Part shown: positions 5,147 through 11,641 of the stretch, piece by piece
Position numbering within the stretch: position 1 is the first letter of the stretch
Layout of the letters: the number at the start of each line of letters is the position of its first letter
Assembly: GCA_003516865.1 (NCBI GenBank)
Contig: DPBR01000062.1
Span: 24,470-36,110, forward strand
Reading direction: 5' to 3'
Length of the DNA stretch: 11,641 nucleotides
Origin: Oscillospiraceae bacterium
GTDB lineage: Bacteria > Bacillota > Clostridia > Oscillospirales > Ruminococcaceae
Position numbers and translations under genes: made by a program
The notes under the pieces: model-generated
The model's database searches: none
The model's input: only the letters and a program-made list of their open reading frames with translations
What the model was told of the DNA's origin: nothing

Positions 5147-7411
5147 TCAATTATCCGACGTAAACAGCTTCGGACGCTCAATTCTGTCCTCGATAACCTC
5201 GCCCTCGCGGCGGTGGCAGTTCGGGCATTCGTCGTCGATTATTCCCGTAAAGCCGCAGCACGGGTCGCGGTCAATCGGGTGATTTATCGCGCCGTAACCT
5301 ATTCCCTGCTCCTTCATATAGCGAACAACCTTTTCAAACGCGTCAAGGTTCTTCAGCGGGTCGCCGTCAAGCTCCACATAGCTTATATGACCGCCGTTCG
5401 TAAGCGCGTGATAGGGCGCTTCAAGCTTGATTTTACGGAACGCGCTTATGTTGTAATAAACGGGAATGTGGAATGAATTCGTGTAAAAATCCTTGTCCGT
5501 TACGCCCGGAATTTCACCATAGCGCTTCTTGTCGATTGAAATAAACCGTCCCGAAAGCCCCTCGGCGGGAGTTGCAAGAAGCGTGTAGTTAAGTCCGGTT
5601 TCCCTGCCCTTTTCATCGGCTCTCTCGCGCATATGCGTGATAATTTCAAGTCCGAGCTTCTGCGATTCCTCGCTCTCGCCGTGATGCTTTCCCGTGAGCG
5701 CGACAAGCGTTTCCGCAAGCCCGATAAAGCCCGTTGAAAGGCTTCCGTGCTTGAGAATTTCGGCGATTGAATCGTTCTCCGAGAGCTTCTCGCTGTCAAT
5801 CCACACGCCCTGTCCCATAAGGAACGGATAATTTCTGACGTGCTTTCTCGACTGAATAAGCAGGCGCTGATAAAGCTGGTCGAAAACAATATCCATCGTC
5901 TTGTCAAGGCTCTTGTAGAATTTTTCGATATCGCCGTGCGCTTCAATTCCAAGACGCGGCAGATTTATTGTCGTAAACGAGAGGTTTCCGCGTCCCGTCA
6001 CGATTTCGCGCGACTTGTCGTGGTTGTTTCCGATAACGCGCGTGCGGCAGCCCATATACGCGATTTCCGTGTGATAATCGCCCTCTTTGTAGTACTGAAG
6101 ATTGAACGGCGCGTCTATAAAGCTGAAATTCGGGAACATTCTCTTCGCGGAAACGCGCATCGCAAGCTTGAACAAATCGTAATTCGGGTCGCCCTCGCTG
6201 AAGTTCACCCCGTCCTTAACCTTGAAAATGTGAATGGGGAAAATCGGCGTTTCGCCGTTTCCAAGTCCCGCTTCTTCCGCTTTCATCACGTTAAACGAAA
6301 CCATTCTGCCTTCGGGAGAAGTATCCGTGCCGTAATTTATCGACGAGAACGGGTTCTGCGCGCCCGCTCTGGAATTCATCGTGTTTAGGTTGTGGATAAG
6401 CGCTTCCATCGCCTGATAAGTCGCGCGGTCGGTTTCCGCCTCGGCGAGCGTTTCCGCCTCGTCCTGAAGCGCGGAGAACTTGTCGCCGTACTCGCTCGCA
6501 AGCAAATCCCATTCCTTTGACTTGTACTCGTCGTTATTGTGAAGCTGTGGAACAAGCCCGAAATCCGCTTCAATCTTATCGGCGGCTTCGCGGATTTTAT
6601 TCTCGATAGCGGCAAAATCCCTGCTGTCGTAAGTATAGAGAAGCGCCTTTGCGAGATTTTTGTGATAGAGCCTCTTGAACGTCTTTTTAACGCCCTCAGC
6701 CATTGCGTAATCGAAATTCGGCACGCTCTGACCGCCGTGCTGGTCGTTCTGGTTCGACTGGATAGCAATACACGCGAGCGCCGCATAGCTTGCGATATCG
6801 TTCGGTTCGCGCAGGAAGCCGTGTCCCGTGGAGAAACCGTCGTGGAACAGCTTCAAAAGGTCAATCTGGCAGCAGGTTGTCGTCAGCGTAAGAAAATCAA
6901 GGTCGTGAATGTGAATATCGCCGTTAATATGCGCGTTTGAGTGAACAGGGTCGAGAACATACAGCTCGTTGAACTGCTTCGCGCCCTCGCTTCCGTATTT
7001 CAGCATCGTTCCCATTGCCGTATCGCCGTCAATGTTCGCGTTTTCGCGCTTCAGGTCGTATTCGCCCGCCGATTTGAACGTCAAATCCTCGTAAATCTTC
7101 ATAAGCGTTGTGTTCATCTCACGCGCTCTGGTACGCTCGGCGCGGTAGAGAATGTACGCTTTCGCGGTTTTTGCGTGACCGTTCTCGATAAGCACGCGCT
7201 CAACCATATCCTGAACCTCTTCAACAGAGGGATTTCTTCCGATAATGCTCTCGCTGAGCTGCTGGCACACAGTATCCGCAAGCTCCATCGCTTCCGAATA
7301 ATCGTTTCCGCCGACGGCCTCCGCCGCACGGTAAATCGCGCGCGCAATCTTCTCAATATTGAACGGAGCTTCGCGTCCGTCGCGCTTTTTTATCATCGTT
7401 ATCATTGGCAT
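5147..7411 (-). CDS. nrdD: Anaerobic (class III) ribonucleoside-triphosphate reductase, C-terminus lacking the glycyl-radical motif
   Basis: 754 residues. It converts ribonucleotides to deoxyribonucleotides without oxygen. Residues about 5-95 are an ATP-cone regulatory domain (TMIKKRDGREAPFNIEKIAR ... KAYILYRAERTR). The catalytic barrel follows, with DIHIHDLDFLTLTTTCCQID (Cys180/Cys181), SNQNDQHGGQSVPNFDY, SRAGAQNPFSSINYGTDTS and YMGCRTRV (Cys455). The two cysteine sites fit the active-site cysteine pair of class III enzymes. Near the end are Cys718/Cys719 and CPNC (729-732), expected zinc ligands. The family normally continues with an R-x-x-GYLVG/GYIG-type glycyl-radical loop about 15-20 residues later; here the protein instead ends EDRIERPKLFTSDN, and no such motif is seen in any frame before nrdG. 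Start: ATG at 7409-7411, with AAGGAGA 8 bases upstream; ATGs at codons 3 and 6 are alternatives. Confidence 0.92.
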   Translation of the reverse strand: MPMITMIKKRDGREAPFNIEKIARAIYRAAEAVGGNDYSEAMELADTVCQQLSESIIGRNPSVEEVQDMVERVLIENGHAKTAKAYILYRAERTRAREMNTTLMKIYEDLTFKSAGEYDLKRENANIDGDTAMGTMLKYGSEGAKQFNELYVLDPVHSNAHINGDIHIHDLDFLTLTTTCCQIDLLKLFHDGFSTGHGFLREPNDIASYAALACIAIQSNQNDQHGGQSVPNFDYAMAEGVKKTFKRLYHKNLAKALLYTYDSRDFAAIENKIREAADKIEADFGLVPQLHNNDEYKSKEWDLLASEYGDKFSALQDEAETLAEAETDRATYQAMEALIHNLNTMNSRAGAQNPFSSINYGTDTSPEGRMVSFNVMKAEEAGLGNGETPIFPIHIFKVKDGVNFSEGDPNYDLFKLAMRVSAKRMFPNFSFIDAPFNLQYYKEGDYHTEIAYMGCRTRVIGNNHDKSREIVTGRGNLSFTTINLPRLGIEAHGDIEKFYKSLDKTMDIVFDQLYQRLLIQSRKHVRNYPFLMGQGVWIDSEKLSENDSIAEILKHGSLSTGFIGLAETLVALTGKHHGESEESQKLGLEIITHMRERADEKGRETGLNYTLLATPAEGLSGRFISIDKKRYGEIPGVTDKDFYTNSFHIPVYYNISAFRKIKLEAPYHALTNGGHISYVELDGDPLKNLDAFEKVVRYMKEQGIGYGAINHPIDRDPCCGFTGIIDDECPNCHRREGEVIEDRIERPKLFTSDN

Positions 7412-7427
7412 TTCTCTTTCTCCTTAG

Positions 7428-7443
7428 ACACAATATGTTGTGA
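7428..7443 (-). promoter_or_regulatory. NrdR box 1 (proximal)
   Basis: ACACAATATGTTGTGA is almost perfectly palindromic and matches the known NrdR consensus (acaCwAtATaTwGtgt) at nearly all positions. It lies downstream of the -10 of the nrdD promoter, just upstream of the ribosome site. NrdR represses reductase genes when bound to (d)ATP through its own ATP-cone. Confidence 0.88.
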
Positions 7444-7459
7444 GATTAAACCTGCATAA

Positions 7460-7475
7460 ACTAATTATATAGTAT
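7460..7475 (-). promoter_or_regulatory. NrdR box 2 (distal, over the -10)
   Basis: Read on the - strand, ATACTATATAATTAGT matches about 12 of 16 NrdR-box positions. It is 32 bp centre-to-centre from box 1, the tandem spacing typical of NrdR sites (about three helical turns), and contains the -10 hexamer of the nrdD promoter. Confidence 0.75.
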
Positions 7476-7492
7476 TTAACGAGTTTTGTCAA
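7464..7492 (-). promoter_or_regulatory. nrdD-nrdG-lipoprotein operon promoter
   Basis: On the - strand, TTGACA (7487-7492) and TATAAT (7464-7469) are both perfect, with a 17-bp spacer. Transcription should start near 7457, giving a leader of roughly 45 bases that contains NrdR box 1. Such a strong core promoter implies that control depends on repression. Confidence 0.9.
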
Positions 7493-7553
7493 TAGGTTTT
7501 GCATTTTTCCCGAAAATTCTTTCGGTTTTGTGCCGCAGTAACGCAATGTGTTC

Positions 7554-7582
7554 TTGACAAACGCTTTTTTTTCTGGTATAAT
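7554..7582 (+). promoter_or_regulatory. Promoter of the tRNA-Leu gene
   Basis: Perfect TTGACA (7554-7559) and TATAAT (7577-7582) with a 17-bp, T-rich spacer. The expected start is near 7589, directly before the mature 5' end at 7592. It is divergent from the nrdD promoter; 61 bp separate the two -35 boxes. Confidence 0.92.
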
Positions 7583-7591
7583 AAAGTGTAC

Positions 7592-7676
7592 GCGCCTGTG
7601 GTGAAATTGGCAGACACGATGGATTTAGGTTCCATTTCCGAGAGGAATGCAGGTTCAAGTCCTGTCAGGCGCACCA
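7592..7676 (+). tRNA. tRNA-Leu (anticodon UAG)
   Basis: 85 nt including an encoded CCA (7674-7676). Acceptor stem GCGCCTG (7592-7598) pairs with CAGGCGC (7666-7672). Anticodon stem ATGGA/TCCAT (7619-7623/7631-7635) with loop TTTAGGT gives anticodon TAG (7626-7628), which reads CUN leucine codons. A long variable arm, TTCC-GAGA-GGAA, marks it as a class II (Leu/Ser-type) tRNA. The T arm is GCAGG-TTCAAGT-CCTGT with one G-T pair. A small GCCGGT-gcg-ACCGGC hairpin (7677-7691) follows at once. Confidence 0.96.
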
Positions 7677-7698
7677 GCCGGTGCGACCGGCGGCGAAA

Positions 7699-7732
7699 TC
7701 GCTCCCAGTAAGTGCTGGGGGCGAGTTTTTTT
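7699..7732 (+). terminator. Terminator of the tRNA-Leu transcript
   Basis: TCGCTCCCAG (7699-7708) pairs with CTGGGGGCGA (7715-7724), 10 bp with one G-T pair and a 6-base loop, then G and seven T (7726-7732). Confidence 0.92.
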
Positions 7733-7763
7733 GCCCGGGAGGGACGTGTGAGTTGAAATTGGC

Positions 7764-7793
7764 AAAAAAATCCCCGCCTGCACAAACAGGCGG
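7764..7793 (-). terminator. Terminator of the XRE-regulator operon
   Basis: On the - strand, CCGCCTG (7787-7793) pairs with CAGGCGG (7774-7780) around a 6-base loop, and after GGA a run of seven T follows (7764-7770). It lies 7 bases after the stop codon of the regulator. Confidence 0.9.
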
Positions 7794-7800
7794 ATGTGAT

Positions 7801-7992
7801 TTAATCTGTGGGCGGGGAGAGCAGGTCGTCCAACTTAACTCCGAGAACGTTTGCGATTTTCAGCGCGTTTGAAACAAGGCAATCTCCACGCTTTTCGAGG
7901 TCTTGTATGGTACGTCTGGGAATCCCCGTAAGCTCGCACATTCGCGGAACGGATATCCCGGCTTCCTGGCGGTGCTGTTTGATATATAACAA
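7801..7992 (-). CDS. Small XRE/Cro-CI family HTH regulator
   Basis: 63 residues, essentially only a helix-turn-helix domain: ISVPRMCELTGIPRRTIQDLEKRG (helices 2 and 3), then SNALKIANVLGVKLDDLL, the usual last helix of the XRE/HTH_3 fold. No ligand-binding or dimerisation extension is present. Start choice: GAGG (8001-8004 on the complement) is 8 bases before a TTG at 7990-7992, giving M-LYIKQHRQ. A GTG at 7999-8001 would overlap its own ribosome site and is less likely. The ribosome site overlaps the stop of the upstream membrane-peptide gene, so the two are co-translated. It probably regulates its own promoter at 8156-8184; target and inducer are unknown. Confidence 0.85.
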   Translation of the reverse strand: MLYIKQHRQEAGISVPRMCELTGIPRRTIQDLEKRGDCLVSNALKIANVLGVKLDDLLSPPTD

Positions 7993-8002
7993 AATAATCA
8001 CC

Positions 8003-8104
8003 TCAATTCTTGATAAAAAAGAACCAAATCAAGCCGACAATCGCAATAAGCGTTATCAAAATGTCAACACAGATTAATGCAAGCTTCAAAACATCTTTTT
8101 TCAT
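8003..8104 (-). CDS. 33-residue single-span membrane peptide
   Basis: A short gene on the complement strand: ATG at 8102-8104, TGA at 8003-8005. The peptide starts MKKDVLKLALICVDIL, continues with a hydrophobic stretch to about residue 31 that includes IVGLIWFFF, and ends IKN. That is a basic N-terminus, one transmembrane helix (about residues 7-31) and a short basic C-terminus. AAGGGG lies 2-4 bases before the ATG, a somewhat tight but usable ribosome site. It has its own strong promoter 50 bp upstream and is directly followed by the XRE gene, with the stop codon inside the next gene's ribosome site. I recognise no family. Reality is supported by the operon layout rather than by homology. 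Confidence 0.65.
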   Translation of the reverse strand: MKKDVLKLALICVDILITLIAIVGLIWFFFIKN

Positions 8105-8155
8105 AACCCCTTGATTTCATTTCCGGTGTGTTTTCATACTTTTTCCCTTTGTTAA

Positions 8156-8184
8156 ATTATACCATAATGCTATTTTTTTGTCAA
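8156..8184 (-). promoter_or_regulatory. Promoter of the membrane-peptide/XRE operon
   Basis: On the - strand, perfect TTGACA (8179-8184) and TATAAT (8156-8161), 17-bp spacer. The start near 8149 gives a leader of about 45 bases. The leader holds a 6-codon frame (ATG at 8135-8137, TGA ending at 8117) preceded by AAAGGG, whose significance is uncertain. Confidence 0.9.
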
Positions 8185-8266
8185 GGAGTTGTTTTTATGA
8201 AAGCCTCGGCAGAAACAGCCGCGATAAATGCCGTCAAACGGTTTTTCGCAATTTCACAATACCCGC

Positions 8267-8296
8267 AAAAATCGCCGCAGATTTGCTCCGCGGCGA
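8267..8296 (-). terminator. Terminator of the ABC exporter operon
   Basis: On the - strand, TCGCCGC (8290-8296) pairs with GCGGCGA (8272-8278), 7 bp with an 11-base loop, followed by five T (8267-8271). It lies 18 bases after the permease stop codon. The rest of 8185-8314 shows no gene or other clear signal. Confidence 0.75.
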
Positions 8297-8314
8297 CTGT
8301 TATATTATTCCATT

Positions 8315-11062
8315 TTATTCAACATTCTTCAGCGCTTCGCTCTTGGATACCTTCGCAACCTTCCTCATCTGAAGCAGCGCGACAACGATATAGCACGCAA
8401 GCCCCGTCAGAATCATTACAGCATAGGTTGCCGGATTAATCGAAACCGGAATATATCCGGTCATCACCGTGTAAAGATAGCTGTTGAAAATCAGCTTCAT
8501 CGCGGCGTCAATGAACGGAACTGAAATCCCAAGCCCCACAAGAACGGCAATCGTTGTCGAGGCAATGTAAAGTCCCGCAATTTCGCCGTTTCTGAAGCCG
8601 AGTATCTTCGTCATCGCTATCGAACGGAAATTACGCTCGATAACCTGCTTGCAGAGCACATAAACCACGATTATGAAGAAAAGCGCTCCGAACCACTTGA
8701 ACAAGCCTATCATTCCGCCCATAGATATCGTAAGCTGCGTTGAAAGCTTTGTATAATCGCTTTCCGTCAGCACTTTCGCAACATCGTCGTCCGTAAGCTC
8801 CGAAAGCGGTTTATCCGAAAAATAACCCGTGAAATAGCTCTCGGATTTGCCGAATGTCCTGTTGAAATCGTCAATGTTCATAAATACCGCAAGCGACGAC
8901 TCATAGCTGTATACTCCCGCAATTTCAAGCGCGTAGGAACTGTCGCGCTTGTACTTTTCATCAAGCTTAATCTCATCGCCCTTGCCAAGCCCGAATTTCA
9001 CGTTCATTCCCGTTGAAACGAGTACTTTTCCCCGCGGAATTTCAGCGTCGATATATTTGCTTTCGCCCGAAATTCCGTAAACCGAAACGCTGTCTGTAAG
9101 ATAACCTTGTTTTGTGTAGTCAAACGATTCAACCGCGTATTTTTCGGCGGCGCTGTCGGTTACCGCGGAAGCCTCCTTGCAATCGTAGAGAACATATTGA
9201 TAATCGCTTATCATATCCCTCGTAACCGTTTTGCTGTAATCGTCGAGCATTCTCGGAAACATATCCCCGAACGCTATCAGAATCGAGCCGAACATAATTC
9301 CGATTATCATTACGATATATCCGGGAAGATTTGTGAAGAAAATTCTTAGACTAAAGCGCGTTCTGAACGGAATTTTCGTGTTAAGCCGCACCGCCTTTTT
9401 GTTGCGGTTCTTACGCAGGTCGTGACGGAGGAATTTAAGCGGACTAAGCCTCAGCTTCTTCGTCAGAACAAACAGATTTATCAGAAGCATAAGCAAAATC
9501 GGAACTATCGTTGAGAGGATAAACGCGGAAACGTCCGGAACCACCTCGTAATCCGTGAGCGAATAACTCGAAAGATAAAGCTCAACGCAATAGTCCTTCA
9601 AAACCGTGTAGCCGAGAACATTTCCTATTATCGCCGCCAGAAGCGTTACGATTACAGGCAAAACCATAAAATGACGCACAAGCTCCGCCTTTGTGTATCC
9701 CGACGCGCGCAAAGTGCCGATTACTCCCGCTTCTTCCGTGATTGTGCCTGAGATTGTAACCGCGAAAATAAACGCGATAAGCGCTATCATAATATAGCAC
9801 ATTACCATAACGCTTGATTCATCTCTGCCGATATCCTCGATTGAAAACGTCACAGCCTGATTTAGATAACGCGGAATATAATCATCAACGGCTATTATCT
9901 CCGTCTTGTCAATTTCGCCCTCGAATTCCTCGTCCGCAGGCATTTCAAAATCATTCCCGTCAAGCTCGGCTTCAGCCGCTTTCTCCACAATTCCGAACAG
10001 AAAATCGCTCAGTTCAACGGAAAGTTCGGATTTCAACGGCTTCTTTACCCCATTTTTGTACTGCGAGATAAATTCCTTTTCGGTCGGCATTTCGGGCGTT
10101 TCTCCCGAAAGCGTTGCGCTCACGGTCTTTTCGATAAGCGAGAAAGTAAAATCGTCAACTTCGGCGGAAAGCTCGGATTTAATGGGCTTCGCGCCTGTCG
10201 TCATAAGGATTTGCGCGTATTCCTCGGCGCCCTTCTTCGCGTTTTCGGAAACTTCGGCAATCTTTTTCTCAAAGCGCTTTTTATAAAGCTCGCCGTACTC
10301 TTTTCCCGCCCGCTCAAGCTTGTCGGTAAGCGCTTCGACCTGCTTTTTCACGATAGCCTCGTCATATTCCGTCAACTCGTCCTTTACAACGTCAAGAAAC
10401 TTCTCGGAACGCTCGGCGGCTTCGTAATCGTCGGCGGGCGCGCTGTCGTAAATCCAAGCGTAATTGTACTTTATCTTCTTGCTGTTAACCGCGTTAAAGC
10501 CGCTCTCCGTCATAACGGAAACCGTGAAATTCTTGCTGTCGAACATCGAGTCGGTGTTCTTTTCAAAGAGCGTGCTGTAATTCGGAAGCGCGATTATTCC
10601 GACTATTTCAAGCGTTTTCTTGTTGATTGTCAGAATATCGCCGATTTTCATATCGTTATTCTTCAGAAAAAGTCGGTCAACGGCGATTTCGCTGTCGCTT
10701 TCGGGAAGCTTTCCATCAAGCAGACAAGGTTTGTTCACCTCGCCGTTCTGCCTGTAAACGCGCACAACGGCGCCCGACTCGGCTTCTTCGTCAAAGTAAG
10801 CGTCATCATAAAGCTTCATCGCAGCCTTTTCCTCAAGAACTTTGCGGATTTCATCGGGAAGAGGCTTGTCAAACGTTATGTGACCGTCCTCAAGCGCGTA
10901 CTTGTCGAAACTATCGTAATACGCGGTTTTCAAGCTCTCGTTCGATACTCTCATTCCGGAGCAAACCGAAATCAGCAGAACCATCAGAATAAAAATCGCC
11001 GAATATTTTGTCGCGTCCTTTGCAAGCTCGCGCGGAAGGCGTTTGTTAAGCGGATTTTTCAT
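8315..11062 (-). CDS. ABC transporter permease with two FtsX domains
   Basis: 915 residues, the full-length MacB/FtsX-superfamily double-domain type (as in lipoprotein, antimicrobial-peptide or bacitracin-type exporters). Eight likely membrane spans: about 20-36, 417-441, 466-486, 513-533, 581-600, 786-806, 828-848 and 878-898. FtsX domain 1 is the 417-533 group (with TLRASGYTKAELVRHF as cytoplasmic loop) and domain 2 the 786-898 group (with AMTKILGFRNGEIAGLY). Each is preceded by a large extracytoplasmic region (about 40-415 and 601-785). The first contains a lysine/glutamate-rich, probably coiled-coil part (about 228-285), then two tandem 49-residue repeats beginning AKPIKSELS (291) and KKPLKSELS (340). 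It should couple to the ATPase encoded 12 bp upstream. Start: ATG with GGAGGAG just upstream. Cargo unknown; no sensor kinase or regulator adjacent in view. Confidence 0.9.
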   Translation of the reverse strand: MKNPLNKRLPRELAKDATKYSAIFILMVLLISVCSGMRVSNESLKTAYYDSFDKYALEDGHITFDKPLPDEIRKVLEEKAAMKLYDDAYFDEEAESGAVVRVYRQNGEVNKPCLLDGKLPESDSEIAVDRLFLKNNDMKIGDILTINKKTLEIVGIIALPNYSTLFEKNTDSMFDSKNFTVSVMTESGFNAVNSKKIKYNYAWIYDSAPADDYEAAERSEKFLDVVKDELTEYDEAIVKKQVEALTDKLERAGKEYGELYKKRFEKKIAEVSENAKKGAEEYAQILMTTGAKPIKSELSAEVDDFTFSLIEKTVSATLSGETPEMPTEKEFISQYKNGVKKPLKSELSVELSDFLFGIVEKAAEAELDGNDFEMPADEEFEGEIDKTEIIAVDDYIPRYLNQAVTFSIEDIGRDESSVMVMCYIMIALIAFIFAVTISGTITEEAGVIGTLRASGYTKAELVRHFMVLPVIVTLLAAIIGNVLGYTVLKDYCVELYLSSYSLTDYEVVPDVSAFILSTIVPILLMLLINLFVLTKKLRLSPLKFLRHDLRKNRNKKAVRLNTKIPFRTRFSLRIFFTNLPGYIVMIIGIMFGSILIAFGDMFPRMLDDYSKTVTRDMISDYQYVLYDCKEASAVTDSAAEKYAVESFDYTKQGYLTDSVSVYGISGESKYIDAEIPRGKVLVSTGMNVKFGLGKGDEIKLDEKYKRDSSYALEIAGVYSYESSLAVFMNIDDFNRTFGKSESYFTGYFSDKPLSELTDDDVAKVLTESDYTKLSTQLTISMGGMIGLFKWFGALFFIIVVYVLCKQVIERNFRSIAMTKILGFRNGEIAGLYIASTTIAVLVGLGISVPFIDAAMKLIFNSYLYTVMTGYIPVSINPATYAVMILTGLACYIVVALLQMRKVAKVSKSEALKNVE

Positions 11063-11074
11063 AGCTCTCCTCCA

Positions 11075-11641
11075 TTACCACTCAAGCTCTTCGGCTGTCA
11101 GTTTCTTCTCGTTTATCACAACTTTTCTTACCATTCCGTCGCGCAGCTTCACAACTTTATCCGCCATATCCTTAATCGCCTCGTTGTGAGTTACCATAAC
11201 AATCGTCGTGTTGTACTTCTTGTTTACCGTTTCGATAAGCCGCAGTATTTCCTTTGAAGTGTTGTAGTCAAGCGCGCCCGTCGGCTCGTCGCAGAGCAGA
11301 ATATCGGGATTTTTCACGATTGCTCGTCCTATCGAACACCTTTGCTGCTGACCGCCCGAAAGCTGCGAGGGGAGCTTATGGCGATGCTCGTAAAGACCGA
11401 GCGTTTTCAGAATATCGTCAACGTCAAGCGGGTTTTCGCTCAGATATGCGCCCGTTTCAACGTTCTCCTTGATGTTCAGATTTGGAATGAGGTTGTACAT
11501 TTGAAAGATATAGCCGAGATGTCTGCGGCGGTAATCCGTAAGCTCTTTTTCCTTCATATTCTCGATTTTCTCGCAGTTTATTGAAATATAGCCGCTGTCT
11601 GCGTCGTCAATTCCGCCGATGATGTTCAGAAGCGTTGTTTT
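11075..11641 (-). CDS. ABC transporter ATPase (MacB/LolD type), N-terminus outside window
   Basis: The 188 visible residues run from the end of the Walker A motif (KTTLLNIIGGIDDADSG; the first visible codon is the P-loop lysine) to the stop at 11075-11077. Other motifs: Q-loop in YIFQMYNLIP, signature LSGGQQQRCSIGRA, Walker B ILLCDEPTGALD, and the switch histidine in MVTHNE. The DEPTGALD and FQMYNLIP-type sequences are typical of ATPases that drive FtsX-domain permeases (SalX/LolD/MacB group), which fits the permease gene 12 bp downstream. The ATG at 11557 is internal, since the frame is open through the P-loop to the window edge. About 35-45 N-terminal residues should be missing. Confidence 0.95.
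   Translation of the reverse strand, partial: KTTLLNIIGGIDDADSGYISINCEKIENMKEKELTDYRRRHLGYIFQMYNLIPNLNIKENVETGAYLSENPLDVDDILKTLGLYEHRHKLPSQLSGGQQQRCSIGRAIVKNPDILLCDEPTGALDYNTSKEILRLIETVNKKYNTTIVMVTHNEAIKDMADKVVKLRDGMVRKVVINEKKLTAEELEW

Noticed and set aside
5140..5181. A 14-residue N-terminal extension of NrdG starting at 5181
   Set aside because: It overlaps the nrdD end, has no ribosome site, and the ATG at 5139 has GAGGG and matches the usual NrdG start.
7489..7785. Short frames on both strands over the tRNA-Leu gene
   Set aside because: They are explained by the tRNA and its terminator; no coding signal.
7592..7800. tRNA-Leu 3' end as an integration attachment site for the XRE module
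   Set aside because: No integrase and no second copy of the tRNA 3' end were seen in the window.
8128..8439. A + strand frame of 103 codons, with an AAGGAG-TTGTTTTT-ATG start at 8197
   Set aside because: Its second half runs antisense through the end of the permease gene, composition is unlike a protein, and the AAGGAG is the complement side of the -35 region of the membrane-peptide promoter.
10211..11257. A 348-codon + strand frame opposite the permease and ATPase genes
   Set aside because: It is the mirror of two clear ABC transporter genes; the protein is arginine/valine/phenylalanine-rich with no recognisable domain.

Overview
The window looks like chromosomal DNA from a strictly anaerobic, low-to-mid GC Gram-positive bacterium, most likely a gut-type Clostridia (Oscillospiraceae/Ruminococcus-like; inference). 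The reasons are an anaerobic class III ribonucleotide reductase with its activase, NrdR-type operators, canonical sigma-70/SigA promoters, strong AGGAGG-type ribosome sites, and an exported lipoprotein with 16 cysteines besides its lipidated one. I see no CRISPR array, phage gene or transposase.

Left part (1-2765, all + strand): the 3' end of a saccharopine-dehydrogenase-like gene and nspC together suggest a carboxy(nor)spermidine polyamine pathway. They are separated by a terminator and a small, strikingly AT-rich VOC/glyoxalase-fold gene that looks acquired. Directly after nspC is a 159-bp inverted-repeat element with possible 4-bp flanking duplications, followed by an unrecognised 213-residue protein with a faint SUKH (SMI1/KNR4) look. 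A 245-bp cluster of perfect hairpins (2769-3010), bracketed by two identical 25-bp palindromes, separates this block from the convergent genes.

Middle part (3012-7492, - strand): an operon nrdD-nrdG-oligopeptide-binding lipoprotein with 7-bp gaps between genes. It is driven by a near-perfect promoter (TTGACA-17-TATAAT), with two NrdR boxes 32 bp apart; the upstream box covers the -10. NrdD ends 22 residues after its last zinc-type cysteine and shows no glycyl-radical motif in any frame before nrdG, although the rest of the enzyme looks intact. This is the most surprising observation in the window.

Right part (7554-11641): a tRNA-Leu(UAG) gene with its own promoter and terminator (+ strand), converging on a two-gene module (- strand) made of a 33-residue single-membrane-span peptide and a small XRE-type regulator, with its own promoter and terminator. 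Last is a two-gene ABC exporter operon on the - strand: an ATPase (N-terminus outside the window) and a 915-residue double-FtsX-domain permease whose extracytoplasmic part contains a 49-residue tandem duplication.
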